From Berberis thunbergii (Eukaryota > Streptophyta > Magnoliopsida > Ranunculales > Berberidaceae): a stretch of 64,000 bases of DNA. The stretch lies in assembly GCA_003290165.1 (NCBI GenBank), contig QNQO01000672.1, positions 372,001-436,000 of the forward strand, in the 5' to 3' direction. Below are positions 12,060 through 24,660 of this stretch, one piece after another. The notes under the pieces are model-generated. The model was not told the DNA's origin and ran no database searches. It was given only the letters and a program-made list of their open reading frames with translations. Position numbers and translations under genes: made by a program. Each line of letters starts with the position of its first letter. Position 1 is the first letter of the stretch.

Positions 12060-12440
12060 TAGTCCCTTTGGCATGGTTGGTTATATATTTATGCGTTTGT
12101 GTAGGATGGATATCATTGCTTCCATACGATTAAGCCACGATCTTCCCAGAATGATGTTGTAGGTGGACGGGGCGTCAATTACCATGAACTCTTGGACAAG
12201 GTACTTCAGTAGCCGTTGCTCTCCTGCGACCACTATTAGATTGATCTTATCGATGGGGAAACACTTCTCTCCAGTGAAATCAACCACAGGGTGTGTGGCG
12301 GGTGTTAGGTCTTTCTTTTATAATTGCATGTTTTTGAATGCACTGAAGAACATGACATTTAGTGATCTTCAAGTATCCACCAAAGCTCTTTTTACCTCCC
12401 ACTTAGCAATAAGGATGAAAATGACCAGGGCATCATTGTG
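12060..12440 (-). pseudogene. Element A aspartic protease region, broken
   Basis: On the minus strand the block GEKCFPIDKINLIVVAGEQ and, downstream, APSTYNIILGRSWLNRMEA are typical of the retropepsin region of Tat-like elements. The second block carries the ILGR motif that follows the flap. The catalytic DTG site is mutated: in about 12345-12400 the frame reads Val-Asp-Thr-stop where element B has Val-Asp-Thr-Gly-Ser. Further stops lie upstream. It follows gag directly and is followed by QPVARDCHYAALKQ, also found in C. A dead enzyme. Confidence 0.75.
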
Positions 12441-12539
12441 AGGAAAATGTACCCTTTGGAAATCCCTTTCCATGAACGTCAGTTGGGCTGTGAACTCTTG
12501 CATGTTGCACTTGTCGGTTCTCATACTAAGATGGTGTCT

Positions 12540-13786
12540 GCATCTCGATCAGTGTCCTCTTATGGGATCTGTTTGATTGTTCTCCTTAAGAACCGACCTC
12601 ATGCAGGACGTAAATGATGCCAGGAACCTCATTTTCAATCTCCTTGATAGCGTCCACTCTTTCCTTTGTTCAACCATACCTCCTATTCGAGCCCAGAAAC
12701 TCCTTGAGTTTGCCTTTCTTGATCTAGTACTCGACATCTACTATTTGGTTTTTGCAACCCTCAGTATCATGTCCGCCTTCCTTGTGGTAGGCATAATATT
12801 TGTTGTTGTCGTACTGAGCAGGGTCTCCTCACTACTTAGGTGGCCACTTCAGCTCTTCCCAATCCTTGATGGAATCAAGGATGTCGGACAAACTAGTGTT
12901 TAGAGGGGTGACAGACCTAGACCTGACAAAATTTGAGGTTTTGTCCTGCCCGGGGAGGCCTGAGTCGGTCTTGCTTTTTGTGCGCTTCTTCTTGTTACTG
13001 TCATCGTCTTTTTTCCCCCTATTTCATGTCCTTTACAACAAAGGGTTTCTTCTCTGACTCTGCCTCTCTCTTGGCGGCTAGTATCTTGTCTATAGTGTTG
13101 TATCTTTTGGCATTTTTCATAGTGGCTGGGATCCAAGGTAAAGAAGTCATAGAGTTTTCCACTTCTCAGACCCGAAGTGAAAGTCGTGATGGCAGTGTCA
13201 TCATTACACTCATCGATGAGGGTCAACTCATCGTTAAAACGAGTAACGTAATCCCTCAACATCTCGTTTTGTTTTTGCTTTAGGGTCAGCAAATAATGCA
13301 GACTCCTCTTGAGCCGTTGACTGCCTACAAAGCGTGTAAGGAACACCAATGCCAATGTCCAGAATGAATTGATGGATTGCGGAGGAAGGTTGTGGAACCA
13401 TGATAGTGTCGACATCTTCAGGCTTGCAAGGAATGATCGACATACCCATTTTTGAGCACCATAAATGCTGGAAGTGGCGTGTGATTAGACGAGTTTCCTG
13501 TCCCGTCGTAAAACTCTAACTTTTGTGGGACGTTTTTCTATGGCAGCAGTTCATCCATGATATGATCCATGAACAGAGGGATTATGAGACTGAACAGCAC
13601 GTCTGGGTTTGTGGCCCCGTTGTGGAGGGGATTGTGCGAGACATGCTTGTCGACTTTGTGCGTTAGGTCTCTATTGACCACTCCTCTGCCTCTTATCAAT
13701 TGTGAGGTTGATGGGGGTAGCACAGTTTTCGTGAACATGTTCTCTTGAAATTTCTGGGGAACGGGCCCTTCACTGCTCATGGTCAC
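12540..13786 (-). pseudogene. Element A gag (capsid and zinc-knuckle), broken
   Basis: The longest open part, 13415-12900, carries the plant Ty3 gag signature: WFHNLPPQSINSF, then FLTRFVGSQRLKRSLHYLL and RDYVTRFNDELTLIDECNDD. An N-terminal segment (13786-13538) ends in SLIIPLFMDHIMDELLP, which matches the start of the capsid in B and C. Downstream, at about 12870-12765, a zinc-knuckle-like motif reads YYAYHKEGGHDTEGC, with the first cysteine lost. Several stops and frame changes separate the pieces. Gag would form the particle that packages element RNA; this copy cannot encode it whole. Confidence 0.8.
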
Positions 13787-14068
13787 CCTTTACATGTGGA
13801 GGATTTCATTGTTTGAAAGCCTCCAATATCTCTGCAGTTTGTTGCATCTGTGTTGAGAGTAGGTCCACCCTCGGGTCTACTACGGCCGTCACCTGCTCGA
13901 GGGTCTGAGGAGGTTCCTCACGTGGCTGTAGTGGAACTAGCGGCACTCTGTTGGTTTGAGCGTTCAAATTCTTAAGAACATCTCAATTGTTGGGAGACCT
14001 CGTTGTCACCATCTCACTGATTATCTGAAAAAAGTGGAACTACAGTTTTTCTGAAAAACTATGTCGTT

Positions 14069-14088
14069 CCCCATGGATGACGCCAAAC
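14069..14088 (-). other. Primer-binding site of element A
   Basis: Immediately inside the 5' LTR, the minus strand reads GTTTGGCGTCATCCATGGGG. It matches the position and form of the PBS in C (ATTTGGCACCGTCCGTGGGG, 41158-41177), B (26770-26788) and D (34505-34524). The type is usual for plant Tat/Ogre-like elements. Which tRNA primes it is not checked. Confidence 0.7.
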
Positions 14089-14773
14089 TGATGTGGTTGA
14101 TTCATGCCCTCCTTATTAGCTGCTTACCAAGACCTACACAAGTAGCAAACGTTAGCCAAGGTACCACCGTGTAGTGGCCGATTACACTCCGATGCTTAAG
14201 TTAGATAAGGCTTAGGAGAGGCTTAAGACTGTAAATTGGGTTGCATTGCATACCTGTAGTTCATCGACCTTATCTCCATTTTATAGTAATGGAGTCCTCG
14301 TCTGGCTAGGCCTTTGGTGGCGTATTTTAGTAAAAGCCATCTTGTTGTGAAGATCCTTTCCTAATTGGAAGTTGTTCAAGTGGCATAGTTTCCCTACATG
14401 ACTCGTGCTCCTAGATCAGCGGGAGAGGTTTCCCTTTCAGAGTGTTGTCCTTGCAAGGAAGTTTCCTTGCCCAACGTATATTCTAATATATGTTTCCTAG
14501 TCGGATCCAACGTGTTGCAAGTTAGTCTGTCTTAAGTAGATATCTAAGATACTTGCCTTAGAGATCTTACTGGTATTGGGCCTAACCGCGTGATGTGTGG
14601 GCTTACTAGCTCATTGCAACTCGGACCCAACTATTTGGATTCTGCGAATGATGGGCTTAGTGTTGTTTGGGCCTCACTGGATTAAGCGTGCAATCGGGCG
14701 TGCTTTGTTCAATTTACAAGATTAACATGACACGTGTACGGTGCTGATCAGATGACGATTTGATGTATTATCA
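14089..14773 (-). repeat. 5' LTR of element A
   Basis: On the minus strand it runs from TGATAATACATCAAATCG to CCACATCA. A TATA-like box (ACTATAAAATGGAG on the minus strand) lies at about 14275-14290 and is a plausible promoter, by position in U3. It is homologous to 5588-6255, 26789-27476 and 40486-41157. Confidence 0.85.
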
Positions 14774-15768
14774 CATGCAATATGAGATATCAAAGACAGT
14801 AAGATAAGCAGACATGCATAAGTATGTAAAGAAAAGGGAAACGATAATACCACATACAAATATAACGAGGTTCACCTAAGCCAGGGTTTGATTAACCCGA
14901 CCAGTTACTTCCTCAGTGGAAAGAACTCGAAAGCCCCAAGCTTCTATTTTCTTGATTAAAAGATAACTACACTCTAGCTCTAATAACATTCAACAACCAT
15001 TCAACGTCAAATCATCATGCTCTTCTGAAACTTACCGATACGAACTACATATTTTATTCCGCAAGACTTATTGAATAGCCAAGAATCACACCATCATAGC
15101 ATGCAACACAACAAAGTCTTAACACCTGTTTGGGATTACTAGTTATACTTAATTGTAGGAATCCACACAACGGATTCAAGAATCCACATAGGGTGAAGCT
15201 GAGTTTCGGCAAAGCTAACACTTGGAAGGTTTTTTTTTCTAGTAACACTTGTTTGTAGGATAGAGAGACTTAAAAATTTTTTTCATTCACTACTTCACTC
15301 AATGAATAGAAAACTTCACTCAAGGATGAGATGAAGTGGTTGAAGGCTTGATAACCCTTTAAATGAGGTATATACTAATCCAAAACACTATTCAACCCTT
15401 CTTCCTTACTTCTCTATTGTATTCTCTTTAGATAACTAAATAGATCATGAAGAGAGGAATGGTTTCTTCCTAAAACACCATGGATATCTTACAAGGGATA
15501 TGGGTTTTGAGTAAGTAATGGATCTATTAAGGGAATGAAAAAGAGGCTTCACAAGATTTGACCTAGAGAAATTTGAAAGATGATCCAAAAAGATGGATCT
15601 TGGTTCATATTTATAGAACCTGTCTGGACATAGTGAATTCGACTTCACTGTGTTTAACACTTGCTTTTAGAATGACTAGATTCACAACGGCTTTTGTTTT
15701 ATCAAAATGACTTTCTGCTAAAATGATCTATCCAGGGATGAAGTCAACTTTGTCTTCCTCGAACAAAT
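14774..15768. other. Anonymous stretch between element A and the MULE
   Basis: No gene recognised. Small frames on the minus strand (15054-15248, 15445-15660) have no recognisable motif. CATGC at 14774-14778 is the right side of element A's target duplication. Confidence 0.4.
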
Positions 15769-17034
15769 TTTTTTTTTAGTTTGGCACTCATTAGTTTATA
15801 CCTATTAGAATTTGGCCCTCGTTTTTAAAAATAATTGAGTTTAGCTCTCATTTTCTAACAGAACCGTTAAGTCCACGTCATTGACTAGTCAAGAATATTT
15901 TCTTGGACCCTTTTGCCTTTACCTTGGGTTAAACCATAGTTAAGCCATACCTGATGGAGAGATGCCATTTTTTGATAAGTCTATGTATTCTTGATGTGAT
16001 TCTGTGAAACCACCATTGAGCATTGCATTGAATGGAGCAGATAGTGTTGTAATCTTTTGCCTATCACATGCTATTTTCTCATCTCAAATTTCAAAAAATA
16101 CATTGTTAGAAAAATGGGTATCAATAGTTTTGTTTATGTCAAGGATATTGAAGCTCAAATGAAGGGGCTGCTAAAAGGCAACATCTAGTGGCCCAAACTG
16201 CAAGCTTTTCCTATTTCAACCATGCCCCAAAAATGATTTTTCTCACGAATTGCTTTTTGCCAAGATGATTGGAGGCTCATCCGTAGCAACTTGACTTCTT
16301 CAAGACATCTAAAGACCTTTAAACTGCAACAAGTAAATGTGCGACATCTCATGGGGAGGACAAGAATCAAGTTCTTCATGAATTTGAGCTTGAATTTCAA
16401 CATAATCGACAAGCTTAAATAATGAGAAAATGGGAGAATGGGTGGTTCAGGGACCTTGATTAGAATATCTCTACATACAATTAAACAAAGTTCATGAATC
16501 AATCAAACCCTGTTCAATAAACAAAAACAGAAAGGAAAATTACCAAAGAAGAAGGGGAGTGTGAAGAAAATTTGGAAAAGAGTTTCCCTTTCTCAACTTG
16601 AAGCCATGAATGTGGATTAAGGGCATGAACTTGAGTATCTTTCCAGGATTTAAGAGGGAAAATAATTTTCATGAGCATATGAGATTAAATAAATCCCAGA
16701 CCTCCACAATCTCCAAATGGTGTTTTCTCTAAATCTCAAAAGAACCAGTAAAAAAAACTAGTCTATCCTTTACTCAAATCTAGACCATCAAATAGATAAT
16801 TGGGTATCCATAATACTTTAACCCCCCCCCCCCCAACATAACCATTGCTCCATTTCATGCTTGAATTTAAAAAATCCCAAGGTAACGGCAAAATGGTCCA
16901 AAAAATTTCTTGACCAGTCAATGACGTGGACTTAAAGATTTTGTCAGAAAATGAGGGTTAAACTCAATTAATTTTCAAAATGAGAGCCAAACCCTAATAG
17001 CTATAAACTAATGATTGCCAAACTCAAAAAAACC
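15769..17034. mobile_element. Non-autonomous Mutator-like element with about 150-bp terminal inverted repeats
   Basis: The left arm (about 15779-15928: AGTTTGGCACTCATTAG..., ...AAGTCCACGTCATTGACTAG..., ...CTTTACCTTGGG) is matched in inverted orientation by 16877-17028 (CCCAAGGTAACGG..., ...CAGTCAATGACGTGGACTT..., ...CTAATGATTGCCAAACT). Long arms of this size in a 1.27-kb element suggest a MULE. T-rich flanks obscure the target duplication. The interior has no transposase. It carries a 105-codon minus-strand frame at 16185-16502 that could be captured DNA, but I do not recognise it. Confidence 0.75.
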
Positions 17035-18639
17035 ATTTTTTTTTTAATTAACAAAAGCTCATCTTTTGTCACATGTCTTTGTACTTGACGTGAAGATCCT
17101 TTTGACACATGATTTTGTCTAAACAAGAGAATATCCATTCCAAATGGGAGGAAACTCAAATTCAAACCTTGAAATTTTGGATCCTACTTTTTTTTGCCCT
17201 CAAATAGCTTTTGGCATTTCATTTGAACTTTGCTCATCCATAAGCTATTTTTGGTTTGCCTTGGGCTTTATAGCTTTGACTTGTCTTCAATTTTCTTGTC
17301 ATTTGACAATGGTCCTCATGAGTTAAATATCATTGGAATGAATTTTTAAAACATAAATCTAATCTCAATCACTCGAAATACAATTTATAATTTCATTGTA
17401 TATTTTTACATTGTTTTGGCATAATTCACAGATACATTTTCAATCTCCCCCTTTATAAGCTTCTAACAAAACACTATGTTTTGAAAATCATATTATAATT
17501 TCTTAATCCCAAAGTCCAATTAGAATAGACCGTTCACTGATATCAACTAATGAATCTGGTACCATTTGTCAGAATGTTTAACGAAGGATAATTGTTTGAT
17601 GCCAATTAACATTTTTTAGATAATTTTTTTCTTCATTTATCTGGTACTTGTTTTCTATACCAAATTTCATTTCTCTGACACCAAATTAGATTTTCCAATA
17701 GCTGCTGTTATTACATACTTATCTGTATGATCTTCGATTATTTGAACCTGCACATGAAATAACGAAAAAACACTCTATACATAGACTGTATTAGTAGCAC
17801 ATGTTTCATAAAATAATTTCTCCCCCTATATGTGATACCAAGTAGGGTTGGGCAAGTCCGGTTAACCGACTCGTATATCCCAAATCGAATACCGACCCAA
17901 AATATTAAAGCCCAAAAATTTAAGGACCGAGCTCGGCCTGGGTAACCCCAATTAACCAATTTTTAGGCTAGTCTCGGTCCAGTTCAATTTTCCAACCCAT
18001 TTTTCAGCCAAATTTTTTCTCGCCTAGTTTTTTCAGCCCAATTGTTTTAAGCCATTTTTTCAGTTCATTGAGCTATGTTATTGTTCAAATCCATACAATA
18101 TTTTTTTTCTTTTTGCCAAAAAAAAGTATCCACCATTCCAAGTATCTAAAGTCCAATTTAAAAACACCATATAAATCTAAATATGAAACACCTTACAAGT
18201 TCAAACACAAAACACCTTATACATATATGAAAAATACAAAACTATTCAATATAAGACCTTCTCATGCCCACATCTCCATGCTCCTCCTTTAAGCCCAATT
18301 TGTCTACATTCAATTCCATGAAGTATGACAATCGATATCAATATTTAGTATCTCACAATCTATCTGCAACAAAATAGGAAGAAATTTAATAGAAACATGA
18401 ATATAGAAGAAATCATTTTAATGTGATTACTTACAATGGGAAGCAACGAAATGTGGTAAAACTGAATAAAAAATATCAATATTTTCCATGGACTTCAATT
18501 TCAGAAATGATTCCGAATAATTTACGAAAATACATAGCATTACTATCTACTATTTTCACAATTGAAACATTATAGTACACTACATAGAACACATCCAAAT
18601 ATTATCTACAAATAGGGTTCACATGCCAGAGATTACAAG
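17035..18639. other. Anonymous AT-rich stretch with a possible hAT-like terminus
   Basis: No gene recognised. At 17847 the sequence TAGGGTTGGGCAAGTCCGG resembles the left end of plant hAT-type MITEs, and the following 150 bases have the usual GG-CC mirrored words (CCGGTTAACC, TTAACCAATTTT). I could not find a matching right end. Confidence 0.35.
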
Positions 18640-18747
18640 TTGATCAAATCAATTCACAAATACGACCATTAGATTACAAAGACGGGTGATCCTGCTCAGC
18701 TAAATGTTCTTTCAATAGAATTTATTCTTGATAAACAAAAGTAAAAG

Positions 18748-20575
18748 ATGAATTTTCACAAAATTACAATTCTGACAAAAGAAAAGCATTTTATGCTCAA
18801 ACTACTCCACTCAAAGGGAAAGTTTAGGAAAAATGTTTATCAATTTTTTGAAGATATTAAAGATCATATGCCATTCCTTGAATGGTATGAATCTATTTAT
18901 CTTTCCAGAATTAATGTTAGTCAGAAATGCTTCTAATCCTTGGCATCTCAAAAACAACTATGTTGTTGAAACTGTTTTGCAACCTTTAGAAGAAATTCAC
19001 ATACAAACCCAAGGACAGACTATAACAGCCTCTCATTTAAAAAATGCTTCATCCCATTCGGATTCCACAGGAATAAGTAAAATTATTGAGCAAAATAATT
19101 ATACCAATGTTTTGCTTAATGAAATTGGTCAACAATTGACTAATTACCCTATTTCTGAATCCTCCCCAATAACAAACTAAAAACAAGTCACTTTTTTTCA
19201 ACCTTCTACAACTGATCTTGATGTTCTTTCAACACCACCACAAATTGTTGATGAAATCAATAGAAGACTTGCAACTTTAAAACTTCAAACTCCTCCAGTC
19301 TTAAAAGATCCTTCATCGTCAAAAAAACAAATTAATACACTTTCTCATGCTGAATCAAAATATGATGCGCCAGATGAACCAGATGTTATGTCTGAATTGG
19401 ATAGACTTCAAACTCTTGATAGATGTTCATCTAGAACTAACAAGAATACCAATCCTTTGCCTACTACTAGGAAGTTTTATCCTAGACCAACTTATCCAGA
19501 TATGCAATATGAAGAAAAATATATGCACAGCTTCGATTCATTTTCTACTGGTAACATCTATGAATGGAATATAGATGGTTTAACAAAAGAAAATATTATC
19601 GAACTAACACAAAATATGGTAATGATGGTTGCTGCTCATTGTAGTGAGCATAAATCAGACCATAGTATTGCTGGTGTTATTGTTGCTGGATTTGCAGGGC
19701 AATTGAAAGGATGGTGGGATAACTATCTCACTCCTTCTGAACAACAAGGAATTTTCAATCTATCAAAACTGATTTAAATGGTCAACCTATCAAAGCTGAA
19801 AATGGTGAAAATATTCCTAATGTAGTTAATACATTAATTTTTGCCATACTTAAGCATTTCATAGGCGATCCTTCAAAATTCCAAAACAAATCTAGAGATC
19901 TTCATATGATCATTAGATGCAAAACACTCAGTCATTTTAGATTTTACAAAGATGTGTTCTTAAACAAATTTATGCTCCAAAATGAAGCTAACAATCCTTT
20001 TTGGAAAAGGAAATTTCTATCTGGATTACCACCAGTGTTTGCAGATATCGTAAGAGATAAGCTGCAAGCTGGTTATCATGGTGATATTCCATTTGAACGC
20101 TTGACTTTTGGTGAATTGATTGCCAAGATCAATGAAGTTGCTTTGCAACTATGCAATGATCTTCGTCTCATAGCTCAACTCAAAAGACAAAATATTTATG
20201 GTTCTAAAGAACTCATATCTTTTTGTCAATAGTATGGATATGAGCCAACCAAAGACAATTTTCAAAAAATTTCCAAACAAAAATATCGGTCTCACCTAGC
20301 TCGACATTTTAAATCTAAAAGGCCTTATGGCCCAAAACAACAAAAACAATACAATAATTTCTATTCAAAGCCTAAAAGACATGGAACCCATAAACCCAAC
20401 CTGTTTTTTAAGCACAAAGACCCAATGGTCCAAAAGCCCATTTGCTTTAAATGTGGTAAACTTGGCCATTAAGCAAAAAACTGTAGAACAACCCAAAAAA
20501 TTCATGCCCATGAAGGCTTTAAATATATCAAACAAATGTTCACAACTATTTTAATGATTATGAATCTAATTCCAA
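18748..20575 (+). pseudogene. Coat/gag-like polyprotein region of the pararetrovirus-like relic, broken
   Basis: Readable pieces alternate between frames: about 18748-18940, 18935-19180, 19388-19777 and 19780-20232. The third contains AGFAGQLKGWWDNYL and the fourth FWKRKFLSGLPPVFADIV, wording typical of the capsid region of caulimovirid-like polyproteins in plant genomes. A basic stretch follows (about 20270-20390), then a zinc knuckle at 20444-20484 reading CFKCGKLGH-stop-AKNC, in which a stop codon replaces the residue after His. The product would have been the nucleic-acid-binding coat protein. No intact copy can be read. Confidence 0.6.
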
Positions 20576-20916
20576 CTCTTCTAATGACCTTCAAGTCTAT
20601 CAAATGCGTTATGAGTCAGACTCTTCTGATCTTGAGATAATTGTGCTCAGGCTTGTACATGCAATGCATTACAGTCCATCAATATGCTCTCAAAAACAAA
20701 AACAAAAAATCAAGCATTCTTTTAGATTTTGTTGATCGAATTAATGATCCTCAACTCAAAAATGAATACTTAACTCATATAAAAAATACAATCACACAAA
20801 AGCCTGTTCCATAGCTTGTAAATCCCTTTTACAGTCATAAAGAAATCATTAATAGATTCAGAGCTCCTTCTTAACATTCTATTTATATTCCTGATTTACA
20901 AGCTGAAGTTAATCTT

Positions 20917-21594
20917 ATGAAGAAAGAAATTGCCCAACTCAAGCAAGGCCAGACTTGGCTTGAACAACAATTGGTCAATCTTCAGATTCCCCAAACATTT
21001 CCTCATAATGAAGATCTTCCTTCATCTTCCAAGATTGATGATCCGGGAAATACTCCTGCATTTCTTAACGAAATGAATACAGTTACTTATCACAAATGGT
21101 ATATTAATGTAACTTTGGTTCTTAACCAAAGTCACAAAATCAATACCATTGCTCTTGTTGATTCAGAAACTAATTTAAACTGTATTGGTGAAGGATTAAT
21201 TCCCTCACAATTTTACAAAAAAACCACACAACAGTTATTTACTACAAACAAAAAACTTAAATATAAACTTGTTGGTACTCACATTTGCCAAGAAAATATC
21301 TGTATTAAACAAGATTTTTTGCTAGTTAAAGACATGAGCCAAAAGATGATTTTGGGAACTCCTTTCTTAACTACAATTTATCCGTTTAATGTTACAAATA
21401 TTGGTATTTCTACCAATTTTCTTGGTAGTGAGATTCTTTTTAAGTTTTTATGCAAAACTAAAATTGCCGAAATACATTCTCTAAAAACAGAGAATTGCTT
21501 TCTCAATTTTATATCTCAAAAACGTCAATATTTAAATTTTTTAAAACAAGAAATAGCGTATCGCCGAATTGATGACCAGCTCAAAGATTCATAA
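20917..21594 (+). pseudogene. Protease region of the pararetrovirus-like relic
   Basis: An uninterrupted 225-codon frame. Near residue 82 it reads LVDSETNLNCIG, where retropepsins have Asp-Ser/Thr-Gly, so the catalytic Gly is replaced by Glu. Further on, MILGTPFLTTIYPF matches the conserved ILG segment after the flap. The first 30 residues (MKKEIAQLKQGQTWLEQQL) look like a short coiled coil. Upstream and downstream stops cut it from the coat and RT regions. It would have processed the polyprotein; the active-site change suggests it is inactive. Confidence 0.65.
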
Positions 21595-21649
21595 ATACAA
21601 TCTAAAATTATTCACTTTAAAGAACAATTATCTTCTGAGCTTTGTTTTG

Positions 21650-23015
21650 ATCTTCCAAATGCCTTTTGGAATAGAAAACATCATATGGTTCAATTACCAT
21701 GACTCTTCTTTTTCGAGAATCTCAGATCCCTACAAAGTCTCGTCCTATACAAATGAATTCTGAGTTAATGAAATTTTGTAAATCTGAAATACAAGGTTTA
21801 CTTTCCAAAACTTGATTCGTCCTTCCAAATCCTCTTGGAGTTGTGCAACTTTCTATGTCAGAAAAGTCGTTGAACTTGAACGACGATCTTCTCACCTTGT
21901 TATCAATTACAAACCATTAAACAAGGTGTTACAATGGATTAGGTACCCCATACCCAATCGTAGAGATCTTATTAAGAGACTTCACTCAACAAGAGTTTTC
22001 TCAAAATTGACCTCAAATCTGGATTTTGGAAAATTAAGATTCATCCTCATGATAGGTATAAAACAACATTCAAGTTCCATTCAGACACTATGAATGGAAT
22101 GTTATGCCTTTCGGTCTCAGAAATTCCCCAAGTGAGTTCCAGAATATCATGAATGATATTTTCACTCCCTTTTCACATTTTTCAATTGTGTATATCGATG
22201 ATATACTTATCTTTTCTTCATCCGTTTATGACCATTGGAAACATTTGTATCAATTTTACAAACTTATCAAAGAAAATGGTTTGGTTTTATCCCCAACCAA
22301 AATTGATATTTTTCAAACAAATGTTTGTTTTCTGGGTCATAAGATTCTTCATGGAATGATTACACCAATCTCTAGAACCATAGAGTTTGTTGATAAATTC
22401 CCAGATGAAATTAAAGACAAAAATAAATTACAAAAATTTTTAGGTTCTTTAAATTATGTTGCTGATTTATACAAAAATCTTCGAGTTTTACTTGAGCCTT
22501 TATTCACAAGACTTAATTCTAACCATGTCCATGGACTGAAGCCCATTCCCAAATAGTCCGTCAAGTCAAAGCCCAAGTCAAGAGTCTTCCTTGTCTAAGG
22601 ATCTCAAATTTTGAAGCCTTCAATATTGTAGAAACGGATGCATCCAATCAAGGATACGACGGTATTCTCAAACAACGTTTTTCAGAGTCTACTAAAATAC
22701 AATTGGCTCGATACCATTCTGGTATTTGGAATTCTGCCCAAATCAATTATTCTACAGTAAAAAAAGAAGTTTTATCAACTGTTTTAGGCATCATGAAATT
22801 TCAAGATGACTTGTATAATCAAAAGTTTTTATTACGTATTGATTGCAAATCTGCCAAATAAATTTTAACAAAAGATGTTTTAAATCTTGTTTCCAAACAT
22901 ATTTTTGCTCGCTGATAAGGCCTTTTGTTGGTTTTTGATTTTGAAATTGAATATATAAAAGGAGCAGATAACTCTCTTGCAGATTTCTTGACAAGAGAAT
23001 TCTTACAAAAATGAG
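21650..23015 (+). pseudogene. Reverse transcriptase and RNase H of the pararetrovirus-like relic, broken
   Basis: RT motifs are clear but lie in different frames: SHLVINYKPLNKVLQ (about 21892-21935), then MPFGLRNSPSEFQ and the polymerase box YIDDILIFS (about 22190-22215), then VCFLGHKI. RNase H follows at about 22595-23015 with VETDASNQGYDG, where the first Asp is kept, and a C-terminal YIKGADNSLADFLTREF. At least one stop precedes the RT fingers, a frameshift lies before MPFGL and others are inside RNase H. The enzyme pair would copy pregenomic RNA to DNA. No integrase follows. Confidence 0.75.
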
Positions 23016-23176
23016 TTGTCAGTCTTCTTCCTCCTCCAGACATCTTTTGCTCTAACAACCAAAGCCCAATATGCTATGAAACCTTATGTTTCAAAGCCAA
23101 AACCCCTCTTTCCTATGCTTTATCACTTACAAGTCCCTATCTGCCATTGTCGCAAGCAAAATAAGCTAGTTCTGCA

Positions 23177-24239
23177 ATGACAAACTTCCCCAAACCACAA
23201 ATTCCTCCTCCATATCCTTACCTTACAAAAGCAGCTTTGGATCCGATCACAATGATTGAACCATGTTTTTATTCCCTTAGAAAAGATACACATTCAATTG
23301 CGAAACATCTCTTCAATACAAATGCTCTTTTTGAGGAATCTGATATCCTCAAAATTCAAGAATTCTATGAGTTCATACTAGTCGACACTTACTCAGTATT
23401 GATTACTCATCACAAAGATCCTTCTCATCCTGAGAAAATTTCCCATTCCAAATGTCAAATTCTCAAAGTCTTGTTTGAAGCTGAATGGAAACAACATCCT
23501 CGTTTCCATAAGAAGTTCTCAAGCAATTATCTTCCTACATCTTACAATTATTTGGACTACAAACAAGCTTGGTCTAGAGCTTTCTTTGTTTTATCTAAAA
23601 ATTGTTCTCATTCATGGTTCTTTTTTTTCTTCAAAAAATTTATCCAAAGGCCAGTCCCTCTTTGGTTCCAACATTTCTGGTTGAATCAGTTTGGTCCCCT
23701 TCAAGATATCTTGCCCCCTACGGTCAATGAAGGATGGCAAGTTTTCAAATCCAAATTCAACCAGCCAATTCCAGTACCCCAACAGGTACTACCATTTTGG
23801 TTTTTTGTCAAGTTCAATCTGTCTTGGTTCTGTTGCTGGGACTACACTGTCACAACTCTCTCAGCTCCAAACCAATAGGCCCAAGCTCCTCTCTGGTTCT
23901 GCAATCGATTCAAAGTTAAGTGGTGGTCTTCCTTCGATCACACTCATGTTACAAAAGAAATTGTTACCAAATTCTTTTCGGGAAAGAATCAAATTCCTGA
24001 ACAACCTTTGGTCAATCCCATCCAAGTTCCTTTTGAAGCAAAACTTATTTGACAGTTTATCAAGAAGCAACTTCAAGGAAAACCTGCAAAAACTCAACTA
24101 TTGGAAACCATGTCAAAAATCTATGCAGAAGAATCTGACGAAGACGAAGCTCCAACAGTTCCTCTCAATGAAGATGATTGCTATGACATCTTTTCACCAT
24201 GTTCATGAATCTAACCCTACAAACATTAGTGTCTTTTGA
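23177..24239 (+). pseudogene. Downstream protein of the pararetrovirus-like relic, broken
   Basis: A 233-codon frame (23177-23878) starts MTNFPKPQIPPPYPYLTKAA and includes a Trp/Phe-rich part (WFQHFWLNQFGPL). Another frame continues it to an acidic end (AEESDEDEAPTVPLNEDDCY, about 24118-24195). I recall similar C-terminal proteins next to caulimovirid-like RT genes in plant genomes, but cannot give it a defined role. A stop at 23876 and a frame change divide it. It lies 160 bp after RNase H. Confidence 0.5.
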
Positions 24240-24459
24240 ATCATCATGATTCTTATCACAATAATTCCAGAAGCATTCACCGCTACTACAAAACAAAAGA
24301 CTTTCGGCCAATCGACAACATCTACAAAAGCATCTGCCACCTCTACTACAAAACAAAAGACTTTCGGCGAACCGACAGCATCTACAAAAGCAACTCCACC
24401 AACTACAAAGTTACAAAAGACAGCTCGTCTCCACCTTTATGATTATAAAGGACAAGATG

Positions 24460-24660
24460 TCCATCTCATCCACCCATTCTCCACTAGCCATGAGAAGCTT
24501 ATCTTCTCAATTATTGTATTCCTAGAAAGCTATAAAAGCCAGTTTGTATCTTTAGGTTAGGCATCCGAAAATTTTCCATTTTTCTTCATGTAATCCTCTT
24601 ATCTCCGGTAAGTTTTTCCTCCTGTATTTACTATTTTCAATAAATAAAAGCATGCATTGT
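24460..24660 (+). promoter_or_regulatory. Putative pararetroviral promoter and poly(A) signal
   Basis: A TATA box within AGCTATAAAAGCCAG lies at about 24529-24543, followed after roughly 100 bases by the tandem poly(A) signal AATAAATAAAAG (about 24639-24650). A close promoter and terminator pair downstream of the last gene is the usual arrangement for the pregenomic RNA of pararetroviruses. The inference rests on position and motifs only. Confidence 0.5.

Larger units (their letters stand above)
5588..14773 (-). mobile_element. Element A: complete non-autonomous Tat-like Ty3/gypsy retrotransposon
   Basis: Two homologous LTRs of 668 and 685 bp lie in the same orientation at 5588-6255 (3' LTR) and 14089-14773 (5' LTR). 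The flanks are CATGT (5583-5587) and CATGC (14774-14778), a 5-bp target duplication with one mismatch. In element order it holds PBS, gag, aspartic protease, a long non-coding region, two kinds of tandem repeats, an antisense gene, a polypurine tract and the 3' LTR. I find no reverse transcriptase, RNase H or integrase between protease and 3' LTR, so it would have depended on polymerase-bearing relatives such as D and E. LTR divergence is visible throughout, so the insertion is old. Confidence 0.85.

Noticed and set aside
16185..16502. 105-codon frame as a real gene
   Set aside because: No recognised domain, no clear splice or promoter signals, and it lies inside a MULE-like element. Kept only as a possible captured fragment.
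16822..16834. Poly-C run as a structural signal
   Set aside because: It is a simple homopolymer inside the MULE. A similar run at about 28565 is in LTR DNA. No supporting context.
23861..24097. Minus-strand frame in the pararetrovirus-like relic
   Set aside because: It is the shadow of the downstream protein on the plus strand.
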